Part shown: one piece after another, positions 8,585 to 17,425 of the stretch
Numbering within the stretch: position 1 is the stretch's first letter
Layout of the letters: every line of letters starts with the position of its first letter
Source of the DNA: Verrucomicrobiaceae bacterium
GTDB taxonomy: Bacteria; Verrucomicrobiota; Verrucomicrobiia; Verrucomicrobiales; Verrucomicrobiaceae
Direction: 5' to 3'
DNA: 64,000 nucleotides
NCBI GenBank assembly: GCA_015075365.1
Contig: JABTUN010000001.1
Location: 1,116,001-1,180,000, forward strand
Translations under genes and position numbers: made by a program
The notes under the pieces: generated by a model
The model's input: only the letters and a program-made list of their open reading frames with translations
Told to the model about the DNA's origin: nothing
Databases searched by the model: none

Positions 8585-9418
8585 TCACTCGTGCCAGGTG
8601 CGCGCCACGCGCTCGATCTTCAGGGCGCGGCCGGTGGCGGGGTCGATGGTGATGAGGCTGCCGTTGAGGCGCACCGCGCCGCGGCCCACGCCAAAGCGCG
8701 CGGGCATCTGCGTGTGGAATTTATGCAGCACGGGCTCGATCTCGCTGCCGATGACGCTGTCCATGGGCCCGCACATGCCGGCGTCGCTCTGGAAGGCGGT
8801 GCCCTTGGGCAGCACGCGCTCGTCGGCCGTGGGCACATGCGTGTGCGTGCCGATCACGGCGCTGACCTTGCCGTCGAGATGCCAGCCCATGGCCACTTTT
8901 TCGCTTGTGGCCTCGGCATGGAAATCAACCAGGATCACCGGCGTCTCCTGGCGCAGGTTTTCGACGCATGCGGCGATGACGGGGAAGGGATTCTCCAACT
9001 GCTCCCGCATGAAGGTACGCCCCTGGAGGTTCACGACGGCCACCTTGCACTTTTTCGCCTCCAGCACGATGAATCCCGCGCCGGGCGCGCCCGCCGGGTA
9101 ATTCAGCGGCCGCAGCATGCGCGGCTCCTCCCCCAGGTAAGGAATGATCTCCTTCTGGTCCCAGATGTGGTCTCCGCTGGTGACGACCGCCGCGCCGGCA
9201 CGCATGAGGCTGATGGCGATCTTGGGCGTGATGCCGCGCCCGCCGGCGGCGTTTTCACCGTTCACGACGATGAAGTCCGCGCTCAACTCCTCCTTCAGAA
9301 GCGGCAGCAGCAGGGAGACAGCCTTGCGGCCGGGCTCGCCCACGACATCGCCGAGAAAAAGGATGCGGAAGAGCCCGTCCGCGGGTGTTGCTGCCTGTGC
9401 CTCCGTGCCTTCGGTCAT
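8585..9418 (-). CDS. ymdB: YmdB-family metallophosphoesterase (277 aa)
   Basis: This matches the TIGR00282/YmdB family, with 2',3'-cyclic nucleotide phosphodiesterase activity shown for Bacillus YmdB. Metal-site motifs occur in order: FLGDVVG, VVNGENAAGGRG, TSGDHIWD, VDFHAEAT and GTHTHVPTAD. I chose the ATG at 9418 because it sits 8 residues after the preceding RxM context and gives a normal-length protein; the frame upstream to 9577 is Arg/Pro-rich read-through of the divergent promoter region and amidase gene. It is transcribed divergently from the amidase, with 53 bases between the starts. Confidence 0.88.
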   Translation of the reverse strand: MTEGTEAQAATPADGLFRILFLGDVVGEPGRKAVSLLLPLLKEELSADFIVVNGENAAGGRGITPKIAISLMRAGAAVVTSGDHIWDQKEIIPYLGEEPRMLRPLNYPAGAPGAGFIVLEAKKCKVAVVNLQGRTFMREQLENPFPVIAACVENLRQETPVILVDFHAEATSEKVAMGWHLDGKVSAVIGTHTHVPTADERVLPKGTAFQSDAGMCGPMDSVIGSEIEPVLHKFHTQMPARFGVGRGAVRLNGSLITIDPATGRALKIERVARTWHE

Positions 9419-9471
9419 GATGCGGTCACTTAGTAGATGATGAGGCTGCTGTTCAAGTCTAGGATCACCGG

Positions 9472-10845
9472 ATGATCTGGAAATATTCACGCGCCACCGC
9501 CGCGCACGCGCTCTTGCTCGCGTGCGCCGCCCTGGCACAGGGTCAGGCCCCCGCGCCGCCGGTGGCTCCGGCGGCACCCGCGGCAGGAAGTGTCATCACA
9601 GGCGCGGGCGCGGAACCCGCCGCGCCGGCAAGGCTCGGAAAACTCATCGCCCTGGGCTCGCAACCGGACTGGAAACGCCTGGAGGCCTTCGCGAACACGA
9701 TGACACGCGCCGAGCTGGAAGGCGCGCTGCAAAAGATCTACACGGACGGCTCCGCCCTGCCGCTGCCCTGGCGCATCGAGCAGGAGGCTTTGATCATCCA
9801 GACGGGCGACGCGGCGGCACCGGAGGTGCGCATCCCGCTGGCGGTGCGCGCGGAGCCGCCGCCCTACACCTCCCGCACCTGGCACCGCGCCGGCGAGCTG
9901 CCGCCGCTGAAGGCAGACAAGCCGCCGCTCACGGACATCCACATCGCCATCGACCCGGGCCACATCGGCGGGAGCTTCTCCGTGATGGAGGAGAGATTCC
10001 TGAGTTTTCAGCCCCCGGAGGCCATCCAGGAGGGCGTGCTCACGCTCGTTACCGCGCAGGTGCTGGCGGAGCGCCTGCGCGCGCTGGGTGCTTACGTCAC
10101 CCTCGTCCGCGACAAGCTGGAACCGGTGACCGACCTGCGCCCGCCCGCCCTGCGTGATGCCGCCGTGACGGTGCTGCGCGACGCCGGGTTTACAGACTTC
10201 AAGGAAACCTACGACGGCCTCGCCGGAGACGCGAAGATCATCACCGTGCAGTGGCAGAGCGAGAAGCTCTTCTACCGTGTGGGGGAGATCCACGCGCGCG
10301 CCAAAAAGGTAAACCAGCAGATCAAGCCGGACCTCGTCCTGTGCCTGCACTACAACGCCGAGGCCTGGGGAGATGCGAACGCGCCTCAATACTCCCCGCT
10401 GAACCACTACCACGTCCTGGTGAACGGCTGCTACGCGCCTGTGGAGGTGGAGCAGGCGGACGTGCGCTTTGAGATGTTCCAGCGGCTGCTTTCCCGCGTC
10501 CACGAGGAGGAGCTGCCGCTGGCGGACGCGGTGTCCCGCGGGCTGGCCGCCGCCACCGGCCTGCCGCCCTATGTGTATACCACGCCCAACGCGCGCCGTG
10601 TCACGGAAGACCCCGGCGTGTATGCGCGCAACCTGCTGGCCAACCGCCTCTACAACTGCCCGGTCGTCTATCTGGAGCCGTATGTGATGAACCACGAGGA
10701 GACCTACCACCGTCTGCTCGCCGGTCATTTCATCGGCCGCACGCTCATCGCCGGCCGCCTGCAAACCAGCGCCATCGAGGACTATGTGCGCGGCGTCGTG
10801 AAGGGCCTCGTCACCTATTATCAAACCCGCCGCAAGCCGCTATGA
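9472..10845 (+). CDS. Secreted N-acetylmuramoyl-L-alanine amidase (457 aa)
   Basis: A signal peptide (residues 1 to about 22) and an Ala/Pro-rich linker precede an amidase_3-type zinc hydrolase domain. Likely zinc and catalytic residues are visible: His in IDPGHIGG, Glu in the PPEAIQEG segment, His in LVLCLHYNAEAWG and Glu in VVYLEPYVMNHEE. Such enzymes cut the amide between MurNAc and the stem peptide in the periplasm and act in cell separation or recycling. The protein is longer than simple AmiC catalytic domains because of insertions between the zinc ligands. Its stop overlaps the next gene's start as ATGA. Confidence 0.85.
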   Translation: MIWKYSRATAAHALLLACAALAQGQAPAPPVAPAAPAAGSVITGAGAEPAAPARLGKLIALGSQPDWKRLEAFANTMTRAELEGALQKIYTDGSALPLPWRIEQEALIIQTGDAAAPEVRIPLAVRAEPPPYTSRTWHRAGELPPLKADKPPLTDIHIAIDPGHIGGSFSVMEERFLSFQPPEAIQEGVLTLVTAQVLAERLRALGAYVTLVRDKLEPVTDLRPPALRDAAVTVLRDAGFTDFKETYDGLAGDAKIITVQWQSEKLFYRVGEIHARAKKVNQQIKPDLVLCLHYNAEAWGDANAPQYSPLNHYHVLVNGCYAPVEVEQADVRFEMFQRLLSRVHEEELPLADAVSRGLAAATGLPPYVYTTPNARRVTEDPGVYARNLLANRLYNCPVVYLEPYVMNHEETYHRLLAGHFIGRTLIAGRLQTSAIEDYVRGVVKGLVTYYQTRRKPL

Positions 10846-12278
10846 CCATCCTCATCGCAGGCTGCGGCTTTGTCGGCGCGCGCGCGGCGGACCTGCTCCA
10901 CGCCGCCGGGCACACCGTCATCGGCCTCACGCACAGCGCCGCCTCCGCGGAGCGCCTGCGTGCGGAAAAGCCCTGGCGTGCCGAGGCGTGTGACATCTCC
11001 AGCGCGGAAAGCGTGCGCGATCTGGCCGCGCGCCTCGCTCCGCTGCGGGTGGATGCCTTCATCCACTGCGCCAGCTCCAGCCGCGGCGGCGCGGAGATGT
11101 ATCAAACCGTCTATGTGAACGGCATGCGGCATCTGCTCGCCACATTTCCAGACGCGTTCCCGCTCTACACGAGCAGCACCAGCGTTTACCCGCAAACCGG
11201 GGGCGAAACGGTCGATGAGACAAGTTTTGCCGATCCCGGCCGCGAAACGGGAAAATTGCTGCGCGAGGCCGAGAACCTCGCCTTGGCCGCAGGAGGCAGT
11301 GTGGCGCGCCTGGCGGGCATTTATGGCCCCGGGCGCTCTTTTCTGCTCAAGAACCTCCTCGAAGGAAAATCCGCCATCGAGGGCAACGACGGCGAGGGAC
11401 GCCTGATCAACCAGATCCACGCTGACGACGCCGCCAGCGCGGTCACGCACCTCGTCACCCATCGTCTCCCAGGCATCTTCAATGTCGCCGACGACGCGCA
11501 AACGACCCAGCGCGCCTCCTACCTCGAACTGTGCCGCCTTTTCGGCGTGGCCATGCCTCCCGCGCGTGATCCCGACCCGTCCCGCAAGCGCGGCTGGAGC
11601 CACAAGCATGTCTCGAACGCCAAACTACGCGGCACCGGCTGGGAGCCGCGCTTTCCCACCTATCTCGACGCCTTGCGCGACGATCCGGACCTCGCCTCCT
11701 CCATTCTCGACGCCGTGATCCAGACCGGAGAGGCCCCGCTGCCGCGCCAGCCCAACATCATCCTCATCGGCCTCATGGGCAGCGGGAAGACCACCGTCGG
11801 CCGCATCGTCGCGCAGATGATCGGCTTCCAGTTCCTCGACACGGACGCGCTCATCATCGAAAAGGCCGGCAGGACCATCCCCGCCATCTTTACCGCGGAG
11901 GGGGAGGCAGGCTTCCGCCAGCGCGAAAGCGCGGCGCTGCGCTCGCTCCTGGGACGGCGCGGCCATGTCATCGCCACGGGTGGCGGCATCATCACGCAGC
12001 CGCGCAACCTGCCGCTGCTGCACCACCTGGGCTACATCGTGTGGCTGGACGCGGACCCTGCGCTGCTCGCCCGCCGCACCTCCCACAATAATGACCGCCC
12101 GCTCCTTGCCGGTGAGGAGGACCCGCAGGCCAAGCTCACCCGCCTCCTCGCCGAGCGAAAGCCGCTCTACAAAGCCCTCTCCGACCTCCGCATCGTCACC
12201 GCCGAGCTCACGCCGCACGAAACCGCCTACGGCATCATGGAAAGCGCGCGCGTCTTCTTCTCCAAGATGCCACGCTGA
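10842..12278 (+). CDS. SDR-family epimerase/reductase fused to shikimate kinase (478 aa)
   Basis: Residues 1 to about 290 form an extended short-chain dehydrogenase (YeeZ/epimerase-like): nucleotide-binding start ILIAGCGFVGARAADLL, then YTSSTSVYP and an RLAGIYGPGR segment. Residues about 304-478 are a complete shikimate kinase: P-loop GLMGSGKTT near 310-318, DTD in FLDTDALI, and the ATGGGII segment. The kinase phosphorylates shikimate in the chorismate pathway. No stop or frameshift separates the two parts. No other aro gene is in the window, and the SDR substrate is unknown. Coupling to the amidase gene (ATGA overlap) suggests co-expression. It should be called aroK only for the second domain. 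Confidence 0.88.
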   Translation: MTILIAGCGFVGARAADLLHAAGHTVIGLTHSAASAERLRAEKPWRAEACDISSAESVRDLAARLAPLRVDAFIHCASSSRGGAEMYQTVYVNGMRHLLATFPDAFPLYTSSTSVYPQTGGETVDETSFADPGRETGKLLREAENLALAAGGSVARLAGIYGPGRSFLLKNLLEGKSAIEGNDGEGRLINQIHADDAASAVTHLVTHRLPGIFNVADDAQTTQRASYLELCRLFGVAMPPARDPDPSRKRGWSHKHVSNAKLRGTGWEPRFPTYLDALRDDPDLASSILDAVIQTGEAPLPRQPNIILIGLMGSGKTTVGRIVAQMIGFQFLDTDALIIEKAGRTIPAIFTAEGEAGFRQRESAALRSLLGRRGHVIATGGGIITQPRNLPLLHHLGYIVWLDADPALLARRTSHNNDRPLLAGEEDPQAKLTRLLAERKPLYKALSDLRIVTAELTPHETAYGIMESARVFFSKMPR

Positions 12279-12285
12279 ACCCGCG

Positions 12286-12327
12286 CTTCTCACTTCACAC
12301 CTCTGACCTCCGACCTCTGACTTCTCC
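12286..12327. repeat. Tandem heptamer repeat, six units
   Basis: Six consecutive 7-base units of the form CYTCTGA/CTTCTCA fill exactly the 42 bases directly before the ATG at 12328. Related arrays occur at 16856-16890, 45508-45565 and, coding, at 51947-51983. The array replaces any Shine-Dalgarno for the downstream gene. Confidence 0.85.
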
Positions 12328-12894
12328 ATGCGCCCCGAACGCCCCACCGCGCGCCAAAACCGCCACTCCCGCTCCGATTCCCAGATCGTCACCTATGACG
12401 AGAACGATCTCGCCACGATCCTGGCGGATAAAAAGGATCCGCTCGTGCTCATCCTCGATTGCGTGCAGGACCCGCACAACCTCGGCGCCTGTCTGCGCAC
12501 CGCCGATGCCGCCGGTGTCGCCATGGTGGTGATGCCCAAGGACAAGTCCGCGCCCATCAGCGAGACGGTCGTGCGCGTGGCCTGCGGGGGAGCCGAGAAC
12601 ATCCCGCTCGTGCGCGTCACGAATCTGGCCCGTGCCATGGACAAGCTCAAGGAGCTCGGCGTGTGGCTCGTCGGCACGGCGGACGAGGCCACGCAAAGCC
12701 TTTACGACCTCGATTTGAAAGGCCCCATCGGCATCGTCATGGGCGCGGAGGGCCCCGGCATGCGCCGCCTCACCGGCGAGCACTGCGACTTCCTGGCCAA
12801 AATACCGATGGCCGGCCGTGTCGAGTGCCTGAACGTGTCCGTGGCCACAGGCGTGTGCCTGTTTGAGTGTGTGCGCCAGCGGCGCGCCCGGTGA
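12328..12894 (+). CDS. TrmH/SpoU-family RNA 2'-O-methyltransferase, RlmB-like (188 aa)
   Basis: The SPOUT-fold motifs are clear: [19 protein letters not shown] (motif 1), [15 protein letters not shown] (motif 2) and [14 protein letters not shown] (motif 3). The trefoil-knot domain is complete, but the N-terminal substrate-recognition domain of E. coli RlmB is missing; the start is only about 30 basic residues. It probably 2'-O-methylates a guanosine in 23S rRNA (RlmB-like) or tRNA; the exact target cannot be told from sequence. The ATG follows a heptamer repeat array with no recognisable ribosome-binding site. Confidence 0.85.
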   Translation: MRPERPTARQNRHSRSDSQIVTYDENDLATILADKKDPLVLILDCVQDPHNLGACLRTADAAGVAMVVMPKDKSAPISETVVRVACGGAENIPLVRVTNLARAMDKLKELGVWLVGTADEATQSLYDLDLKGPIGIVMGAEGPGMRRLTGEHCDFLAKIPMAGRVECLNVSVATGVCLFECVRQRRAR

Positions 12895-12917
12895 GCTGCC
12901 GTGCGCCTGCCCGGCTC

Positions 12918-14405
12918 TCACTCCCGCACCACCCTGAGCCTCGGCTCGTCCAGGTCGAGGCGGTACATGAGCTGGTTGTAATCGTAGCGCGGCGTGGCAA
13001 CCGGATTTCCTGAAAAAGTCTCCGCGTAAGTGCCCTCGAAGTAGATGAAGCGCCCGCCCTGCTGGTCGAAAAACGCGTGGTGGGCCGGGTTGTAGAAGCT
13101 GTAGCGCGGATGACTGGCCACCTTCACCGCCTTCCGCCACGGCCCCTCGATCTGTTTCGCCTCCGCATACCACACCTCGCCCAGGTGCGAGGCATCGCCG
13201 CCTTTTTGCACCGCGAGGATGATCCAGCGCTGGCGGTGCTCGTTCCAATGCACGCTGCCGGAGTGCAGCACCACCGGCTTTCCGGTTTGCGCATCCGTCA
13301 CTTGCAGGCGCGCCATGTCCTTCGGGATGCGGCCCTCCTTCACCAGCCGCGCCTCCTCCTCCTGCGTCAGCGGCGGCACATCGCTCTGCCACACATGGGA
13401 TTTTGCCTCCGCGGACCACGCCAGCGCCTCGTAACTGGAGGTGTTTTGCACGTCCTCATACGTGGCTGGCACGCGCGTGACGCAGTAAGGCGTGGCGAAG
13501 TAAAAGTAGTCACGCTCGACGCCCTCCGCGTCCACTCCGCGGGCGCGCACGGCGTTGTTCTGCGGATACTGCCACGAGAACTCATCCCCCAGCACCGCCG
13601 TGCGGTGAAACCGCTGCTCCGCCTCATCAAATTCTGCGATGCCGTGCTCCAGCCGCTTCGACAGGTCCTTCCAGCGCGAATAGTGCGCCAGCAGGTGCTC
13701 CGCGCCCGCGCTGTCCGCCGCCACCAGCAGGCCGAAGAGCCACACAACGCCCGGCTCCTTCACCGGGATCATCTTCGCCACCGCGCCGCGCTCGTCCGTG
13801 ATGTGCTCGAAATGAATCCCGTGCTGCGGATCGAGGCCGCCCTTCTCCGGCAGGTCGCTCCAGGCGCAGGTCGTGTGAAAATTACCCAACGGGTAGTCCG
13901 GCCGCTGCGTGTCCCCCCACAGCCAGAAGAGCCGTCCCCTCCACCGCGCCACCTGCACGCTGTCCTGGCCCATCACATCCGCGGAGAGATTCGGCCGTGG
14001 CAGCGGCGCCTCCAGGCCCAGCAGCGTGCTGTCACGGTAAATCCCCTGCCCCGTGATGCGGTACAACCGCTCCGCGATGTTGGTGCGCATCACCTTCACC
14101 TCCGCCTTGCCGCCATGCCTCGGCGTCAGCTTCACCCCGGCGAATCCAAAGCCGTCCTTCGCCACCGCGTAGCCCGGCGCGCGGATCGTGAAATGCACCA
14201 CACGCTCCATTAGCCCCGGCTCGTCAAAGGCGATCCAGCCCGCGCTGTCCGTCGTGAAGGACATGTGGTTTGTCGTCGTCAGCGTCACCAGCGGCACGCC
14301 GCGCCCCGTGTGCTCGTCCACGACATGGATGCCAAACGGCTCCGCCGCGCCGGCAAGGGCGCGGAGCAGGAGAAAAACGGGCACGAGACAGGCAGGGAGA
14401 CGCAT
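12918..14405 (-). CDS. Secreted hypothetical protein, possibly beta-propeller (DUF4185-like) (495 aa)
   Basis: A signal peptide (MRLPACLVPVFLLLRALAGA) starts at the ATG at 14405. The frame upstream to 15332 is only the shadow of tatD. After a carboxypeptidase-regulatory-like segment (residues about 25-110) come blocks such as GQDSVQVARWRGRLFWLWGD, VVWLFGL, YFYFATPYCVTR, RWIILAVQKGG and RYSFYNPAHHAFFDQQGG. These resemble blades of a five-bladed propeller as in DUF4185 or glycosidase-43-like proteins. No catalytic residues can be assigned. It is probably an extracellular or periplasmic carbohydrate-related protein. Confidence 0.6.
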   Translation of the reverse strand: MRLPACLVPVFLLLRALAGAAEPFGIHVVDEHTGRGVPLVTLTTTNHMSFTTDSAGWIAFDEPGLMERVVHFTIRAPGYAVAKDGFGFAGVKLTPRHGGKAEVKVMRTNIAERLYRITGQGIYRDSTLLGLEAPLPRPNLSADVMGQDSVQVARWRGRLFWLWGDTQRPDYPLGNFHTTCAWSDLPEKGGLDPQHGIHFEHITDERGAVAKMIPVKEPGVVWLFGLLVAADSAGAEHLLAHYSRWKDLSKRLEHGIAEFDEAEQRFHRTAVLGDEFSWQYPQNNAVRARGVDAEGVERDYFYFATPYCVTRVPATYEDVQNTSSYEALAWSAEAKSHVWQSDVPPLTQEEEARLVKEGRIPKDMARLQVTDAQTGKPVVLHSGSVHWNEHRQRWIILAVQKGGDASHLGEVWYAEAKQIEGPWRKAVKVASHPRYSFYNPAHHAFFDQQGGRFIYFEGTYAETFSGNPVATPRYDYNQLMYRLDLDEPRLRVVRE

Positions 14406-14492
14406 GCGCGCGGCTTTTATCACGCCACGAATCGTTTGGGAAGGACAGACAGCCTGTCTTGACACCACACCCGCGCACGCCAAGTCCGCACG

Positions 14493-15281
14493 ATGTTCTT
14501 CGACACCCACACGCACCTCGGCAGCCGCCAGTTTGACGCGGATCTGCCCGCCGTGCTCCAGCGCGCCCGCGCCGCGGGTGTCACGCGCATGGTCGCGCCG
14601 GCCGTCGATCTCGACAATGCGCGCAAACTCCTCGCCCTCGCCGAAAACGAGCCGGACATCCGCGTCGCCGTCGGCATTCATCCCTGTGATGCCGATACCG
14701 TCAGCGGCACGGGCTGGATCGAGGAGCTGCGCGTGCTCGCGCAGCATCCCAAGGTCTGCGCCATCGGCGAAATCGGCCTCGATTACTTCCACGCGCCGCC
14801 GGAGGGCTGGACGGTGGAAACCTGGCGCGCGCATCAAGCCGTCGTGCTCCACGCGCAGCTCGGGCTCGCCTCTGAACTCGGCCTCAATGTCATCCTGCAC
14901 AACCGCGAGAGCTGGGACGATCTCACCGCGCAGGTGCTGCCCTTCAGCGGCCGGCTGCGCGGCGTCTTCCACTGCTTCACCGGCACGATGGAGCAGGCCG
15001 GGCCGCTGCTGGAGCGCGGGCACCTCATTTCCTTCACCGGCATCGTCAGTTTCAAAAACGCCGGCGTCATCGCCGGGACGGCCAGACAGGTGCCCGCCGG
15101 GCAGTTCATGCTGGAAACCGACGCGCCCTACCTCGCGCCCGTCCCGCATCGCGGCAAGCGCTGCGAGCCCGCCCACGTCGCCGACACCGCGCGCGCCGTC
15201 TCCGCCCTGCGTGGCGTGACCGTCGAGGAAATCGCGGAAATGACCACCCGCACGGCGCTGGGGTTCTTCCGCGGGTTTTGA
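14493..15281 (+). CDS. tatD: TatD-family metal-dependent deoxyribonuclease (262 aa)
   Basis: TatD/YcfH family motifs are all present: HTH near the N-terminus (DTHTHLGSRQFD), AIGEIGLDYF with the Glu metal ligand, ILHNRES, FHCFTGT, and the late LETDAPYLAPVPHRGK. These enzymes are cytoplasmic two-metal 3'-5' exonucleases or D-aminoacyl-tRNA deacylase relatives. Length is normal. A TTGACA at 14459-14464 lies 28 bases before the ATG, but the -10 is weak. It is divergent from the secreted propeller-like gene. Confidence 0.9.
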   Translation: MFFDTHTHLGSRQFDADLPAVLQRARAAGVTRMVAPAVDLDNARKLLALAENEPDIRVAVGIHPCDADTVSGTGWIEELRVLAQHPKVCAIGEIGLDYFHAPPEGWTVETWRAHQAVVLHAQLGLASELGLNVILHNRESWDDLTAQVLPFSGRLRGVFHCFTGTMEQAGPLLERGHLISFTGIVSFKNAGVIAGTARQVPAGQFMLETDAPYLAPVPHRGKRCEPAHVADTARAVSALRGVTVEEIAEMTTRTALGFFRGF

Positions 15282-15325
15282 TCCATCCCAGTCACATGCC
15301 GTGGCATCGAAGGCTGGCGGCATGG

Positions 15326-15355
15326 TTGACACATGCCCGCCCCGCCTGCTAAAAA
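15326..15355 (+). promoter_or_regulatory. Sigma70-like promoter for the C39-like gene, leaderless geometry
   Basis: TTGACA at 15326-15331 and TAAAAA at 15350-15355 are 18 bases apart. The -10 ends 6 bases before the ATG at 15362, so transcription would begin at or very near the start codon. Confidence 0.6.
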
Positions 15356-15361
15356 CGCGGC

Positions 15362-16630
15362 ATGAAATTCCGCGCGCCGCTCCCCGCCCTGGCCTGTCTC
15401 TGCCTGATCGTGCCGCCGCTGGCGGCGCAGCAGGAGCAGGAGCGGAGGCTGCCGGCGCTCTCCGCCAACCTCGATTCGCTGCTGAATTTTGCGGAGTTGT
15501 GGGCGTGGTCGGCGGACAGCATGGAGATGCACTACACGGCGAAGGCGGACGACCCCAAGCAGCAGAAAAAGCCGCCGCAGTTCGAGTGGATGAGCGCGGA
15601 CAAGTCCCGCGCGCGGTTCTCCCGGCACATGTTCTCCAATGTGGAGACCAAGCTGACGATGTTCGCGGGCTCGATCAACGTGCAGGAGGCCGTCCTGGAG
15701 TTTGTGAACGGCAAGGCGGCGAAATCGACCATTTCCTTCTACAACCGCGGCGACAACGGGGACATCGAAGTGGCGGAGTTCGACCGCATCTTCAAAGCGA
15801 TCGGCCAGAACCTGGGCCAGGTGTTGAAGGTGGCGCCCAAACGCCAGCTCATGTCCACAAACGCCGCGCTGCCCGTCTCCGGGTGGATGTGGAACTCCCC
15901 GGCCGCCACGGCGCTGCTGGAATACAACGAGTACAATGTGCCGGGCAAGGCGCTCAAGCCGGAGTTCCTGCGGCTGAAGCTGGCCGCGCCGGGGCAGGCG
16001 GACTTCACCATGGGCAGGATGGTCACGGGCGTGCAGAGCATGGAGCTGGTGAAGCGCGTGACCAAAAAGCCGGACGGGGATGTGTACATCACCGGCGTGC
16101 CGATGGTGGACCAGGGCCAGAAGGGCTACTGCGTGGCGGCGAGCTGCCAGCGCCTCTTTGAGTACATGCGCATCCCCTGCGACCAGCATGAGATGGCGCA
16201 GCTCGTGAGCGTGGACGCGGAGAGCGGCGCGAACGTCTTCGGCATGCAGAAGAGCCTGGCGAAGATCGACGGCCGGTTCAAGGTCACCTTCAAGCCGCTC
16301 ATCAATCCGGAGCAGTACTACTCCGGCAGCACGGGGAAGCGGCGCGTGTCGGACAAGCAGTTCACCAGCATCGTGAAGGAGTATGTGAACAAGGGCGTCC
16401 CGCTGCTATGGGCGCTGGAGCTGGGCCGCGTGGAGGAGGATCCGCCGCTGCCCGGCAGCGGGCAGACGCGCGGCGGCCACATGCGCATGATCATCGGCTA
16501 CAACGAGGCGAAACGGCAGATCCTCTTCACGGACTCCTGGGGTGCCGGCCATGAACTGAAACGCATGCCGCTGCTGGGCGCCTACGACGTGACGATCGGC
16601 CTCTATTCCATGGCTCCGCGCGGGCTGTGA
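15362..16630 (+). CDS. Secreted protein with C39-like (papain-fold) peptidase domain (422 aa)
   Basis: A signal peptide ends near ALAAQQ (about residue 22). The first 230 residues have no recognised domain. The C-terminal part fits a C39-like cysteine peptidase: GYCVAASCQRLFEYM with the candidate nucleophile Cys at about residue 257, GGHMRMIIGYN with the His, and FTDSWG with the Asp/Asn. C39 peptidases cleave double-glycine leaders or act as papain-fold hydrolases, but this one is not fused to an ABC transporter and no leader-bearing peptide gene is nearby. It may process envelope proteins. Confidence 0.7.
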   Translation: MKFRAPLPALACLCLIVPPLAAQQEQERRLPALSANLDSLLNFAELWAWSADSMEMHYTAKADDPKQQKKPPQFEWMSADKSRARFSRHMFSNVETKLTMFAGSINVQEAVLEFVNGKAAKSTISFYNRGDNGDIEVAEFDRIFKAIGQNLGQVLKVAPKRQLMSTNAALPVSGWMWNSPAATALLEYNEYNVPGKALKPEFLRLKLAAPGQADFTMGRMVTGVQSMELVKRVTKKPDGDVYITGVPMVDQGQKGYCVAASCQRLFEYMRIPCDQHEMAQLVSVDAESGANVFGMQKSLAKIDGRFKVTFKPLINPEQYYSGSTGKRRVSDKQFTSIVKEYVNKGVPLLWALELGRVEEDPPLPGSGQTRGGHMRMIIGYNEAKRQILFTDSWGAGHELKRMPLLGAYDVTIGLYSMAPRGL

Positions 16631-16724
16631 GCCGCTGCGGCACGATGCACCTGCGGATGGACGGTGGATGAACAGCGGCTGTTGATACACCCGGCGTCGT
16701 CACCTTTGGTGATAAGCGGTTTCA

Positions 16725-16810
16725 AAACCACGAAGGGTCACGAATGAGCACGAATAGCTCACAAAATAAGGAGAATCCATGGGTGTAAATTCGTGGCCCT
16801 TCGTGGTTCA
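16725..16810. repeat. Palindromic CACGAA-type repeat
   Basis: The left arm (16726-16762) contains three CACGAA units at 10-base spacing. The right arm (16781-16809) is its inverted complement over about 19 bases around CACGAAGGG. It is intergenic between the C39-like gene and the SHD1 gene and may form a cruciform or hairpin. Nothing else was seen in this spacer except the heptamer array downstream. Confidence 0.8.
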
Positions 16811-16855
16811 AAAATCACAAAAGATGATGATGCGCAGCATGGCTGCGGTGGTCCA

Positions 16856-16890
16856 CCTCTCACTTCTCACTTCTCACCTCTGACGTCTCA
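16856..16890. repeat. Tandem heptamer repeat, five units
   Basis: Five consecutive 7-mers (CCTCTCA, CTTCTCA twice, CCTCTGA, CGTCTCA) belong to the same family as 12286-12327. They end 11 bases from the 3' end of the minus-strand SHD1 gene. Confidence 0.85.
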
Positions 16891-16901
16891 CCCCGCCCCC
16901 C

Positions 16902-17372
16902 TCACGGCTTGCCGCCCGCCGCCGCGTTCACCTTCGCCGCGTAGGCGCGGTCCTCCTCGCTCAGGCGGTCCAGCGGCACCTCCACCGGCTTCTGGTTCAC
17001 CAGCAGGCGCACCTTGCCGTCCTTGATGATCGTGAACTTCTCCGGCGGCTTCGGCGCGGGGGCGTTTTGCGCCGCCGCCACCGCCGCGGCGCGGTTCGCC
17101 GCCTTCATCTCCACCACGCTGTCCTCAAAGGCGATGATGCTGCCCAGCAGGGAGCGCCCGTCCGTGCTCTTCCACTGCCTCGGCTGGTCCAGCGTGAAAT
17201 GGCTCACCAGCCGCACCGTCGTCTCCGCCGGCGGCGTTGTCACGTTCACGCTCCCAGTGCTGGAGCCTCCCGTCATCGTGCGCGTGCCGAACTTCGTCGG
17301 CGTCGTCGGTGTCGCCACCTGCCCCGCCGCCTGCCCGGCAGCCACCGCAAGAATGAAGAGCATCGTTTTCAT
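16902..17372 (-). CDS. Secreted SHD1-domain protein (156 aa)
   Basis: A signal peptide (MKTMLFILAVAAGQAAGQ) is followed by a Thr/Pro-rich linker. The domain QPRQWKSTDGRSLLGSIIAF, VRLLVNQKPVEVPLDRLSEED fits the SLA1 homology domain 1 (SHD1) seen in many Planctomycetes and Verrucomicrobiota secreted proteins. SHD1 in eukaryotes binds sorting signals; its bacterial role is unknown. An Ala/Pro-rich insert splits the domain. It is probably periplasmic. Confidence 0.65.
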   Translation of the reverse strand: MKTMLFILAVAAGQAAGQVATPTTPTKFGTRTMTGGSSTGSVNVTTPPAETTVRLVSHFTLDQPRQWKSTDGRSLLGSIIAFEDSVVEMKAANRAAAVAAAQNAPAPKPPEKFTIIKDGKVRLLVNQKPVEVPLDRLSEEDRAYAAKVNAAAGGKP

Positions 17373-17425
17373 GCCCGCAGGCTACCATGAACGCTCTCTG
17401 CTTCGCAAGAACCGATTCGGTTCTG

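Noticed and set aside
14406..15332. Extension of the minus-strand secreted protein up to 15332
   Set aside because: The extra 309 residues are the antisense of tatD and lack a signal peptide. The ATG at 14405 directly precedes a normal signal peptide.
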